Part shown: one piece after another, positions 13,285-13,323 of the stretch
Layout: each line of letters begins with the position of its first letter
How positions within the stretch are numbered: position 1 is the first letter of the stretch
Assembly: GCA_937902945.1 (NCBI GenBank)
Contig: CALEMD010000112.1
Location: 1-13,323 of the forward strand
Direction of reading: 5' to 3'
Length of the DNA stretch: 13,323 nt
Source: an uncultured Erysipelotrichaceae bacterium
Lineage (GTDB): Bacteria > Bacillota_I > Bacilli_A > Erysipelotrichales > Erysipelotrichaceae
The notes under the pieces: generated by a model
The model's database searches: none
What the model was told of the DNA's origin: nothing
What the model saw: the letters and a program-made list of their open reading frames with translations, nothing else
Position numbers and translations under genes: made by a program

Positions 13285-13323
13285 TTATTGCCCTTCCGTC
13301 CTTACCAGAAGTGCCACTGTCTC
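13285..13323 (-). CDS. Probable C-terminal end of a TrmA/RlmD-family 23S rRNA uracil methyltransferase (partial)
   Basis: The last 12 codons before the TAA at 13287-13285 read ETVALLVRTEGQ. Bacterial m5U methyltransferases of the TrmA/RumA/RlmD family typically end in HVETVVLL or HVECVALL plus a few basic residues, so this fits. The identification rests on only 12 residues. A competing open frame across the same bases (ending DVQCICY) resembles nothing I know. The gene lies 68 bases before the DMT transporter on the same strand. Confidence 0.5.
   Translation of the reverse strand, partial: ETVALLVRTEGQ

Noticed and set aside
13217..13323. Metal (NiCo/czcD) riboswitch upstream of the His-rich transporter
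   Set aside because: The gap after the upstream stop codon is only 68 bases and lacks the multi-stem GC-rich core expected; I could not match its consensus.
1..13323. CRISPR array, insertion sequence, phage or toxin-antitoxin module
   Set aside because: I saw no regularly spaced repeats, transposase, integrase, terminal inverted repeats with target duplication, or recognisable toxin/antitoxin pair.

Overview
The window looks like chromosomal DNA from a low-to-moderate GC Bacillota (Firmicutes). Strong Shine-Dalgarno sites, extended -10 promoters, an RqcH-type NFACT protein and a NifU-like/GGGtGRT gene pair all fit. A gut Erysipelotrichia or related lineage is my best guess, by inference only. 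Nearly all genes are on the minus strand; the two plus-strand genes are rqcH and an AlkD-like gene.

Layout. 1-695 (minus): guanylate kinase (gmk), overlapping the start of an MFS transporter that runs off the left edge. 786-2438 (plus): rqcH, divergent from gmk across back-to-back promoters. 6316-2435 (minus): a tightly coupled trio of large secreted membrane-anchored glucosaminidase, small ParB-domain protein and RluB-type pseudouridine synthase. It converges on rqcH with the two stop codons sharing CTAG, inside the loop of a likely shared terminator. 6412-7052 (plus): AlkD-like DNA alkylation repair gene.

7053-7101 is not biological. It is an Illumina TruSeq index adapter embedded in the assembly. 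It cuts the 3' ends off the AlkD-like gene and off the minus-strand gene on its other side, so the true order of the two flanks is unproven.

9652-7102 (minus): a GNAT acetyltransferase and a four-helix membrane protein, then, from their own promoter, a Nudix Ap4A-hydrolase-like protein whose stop overlaps the start of a papain/C39-like cysteine-protease-fold protein. 9853-9778 (minus): tRNA-Ala(GGC) with promoter and terminator. 11672-9957 (minus): a NifU-like Fe-S scaffold protein and a GGGtGRT-family protein, a conserved but uncharacterised two-gene operon with a long leader and an operator-like palindrome at its promoter. 11850-12199: non-coding, with a GC-rich inverted repeat. 13216-12200 (minus): DMT/EamA transporter with a histidine-rich tail. 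13323-13285 (minus): probable last codons of a TrmA/RlmD-family rRNA methyltransferase.

The most important result for a user of this sequence is the adapter chimera. The most interesting biology is the GGGtGRT/NifU-like operon and its leader, the His-rich transporter tail, and the unusual coupling of a cell-wall hydrolase with a ParB-domain protein and RluB.
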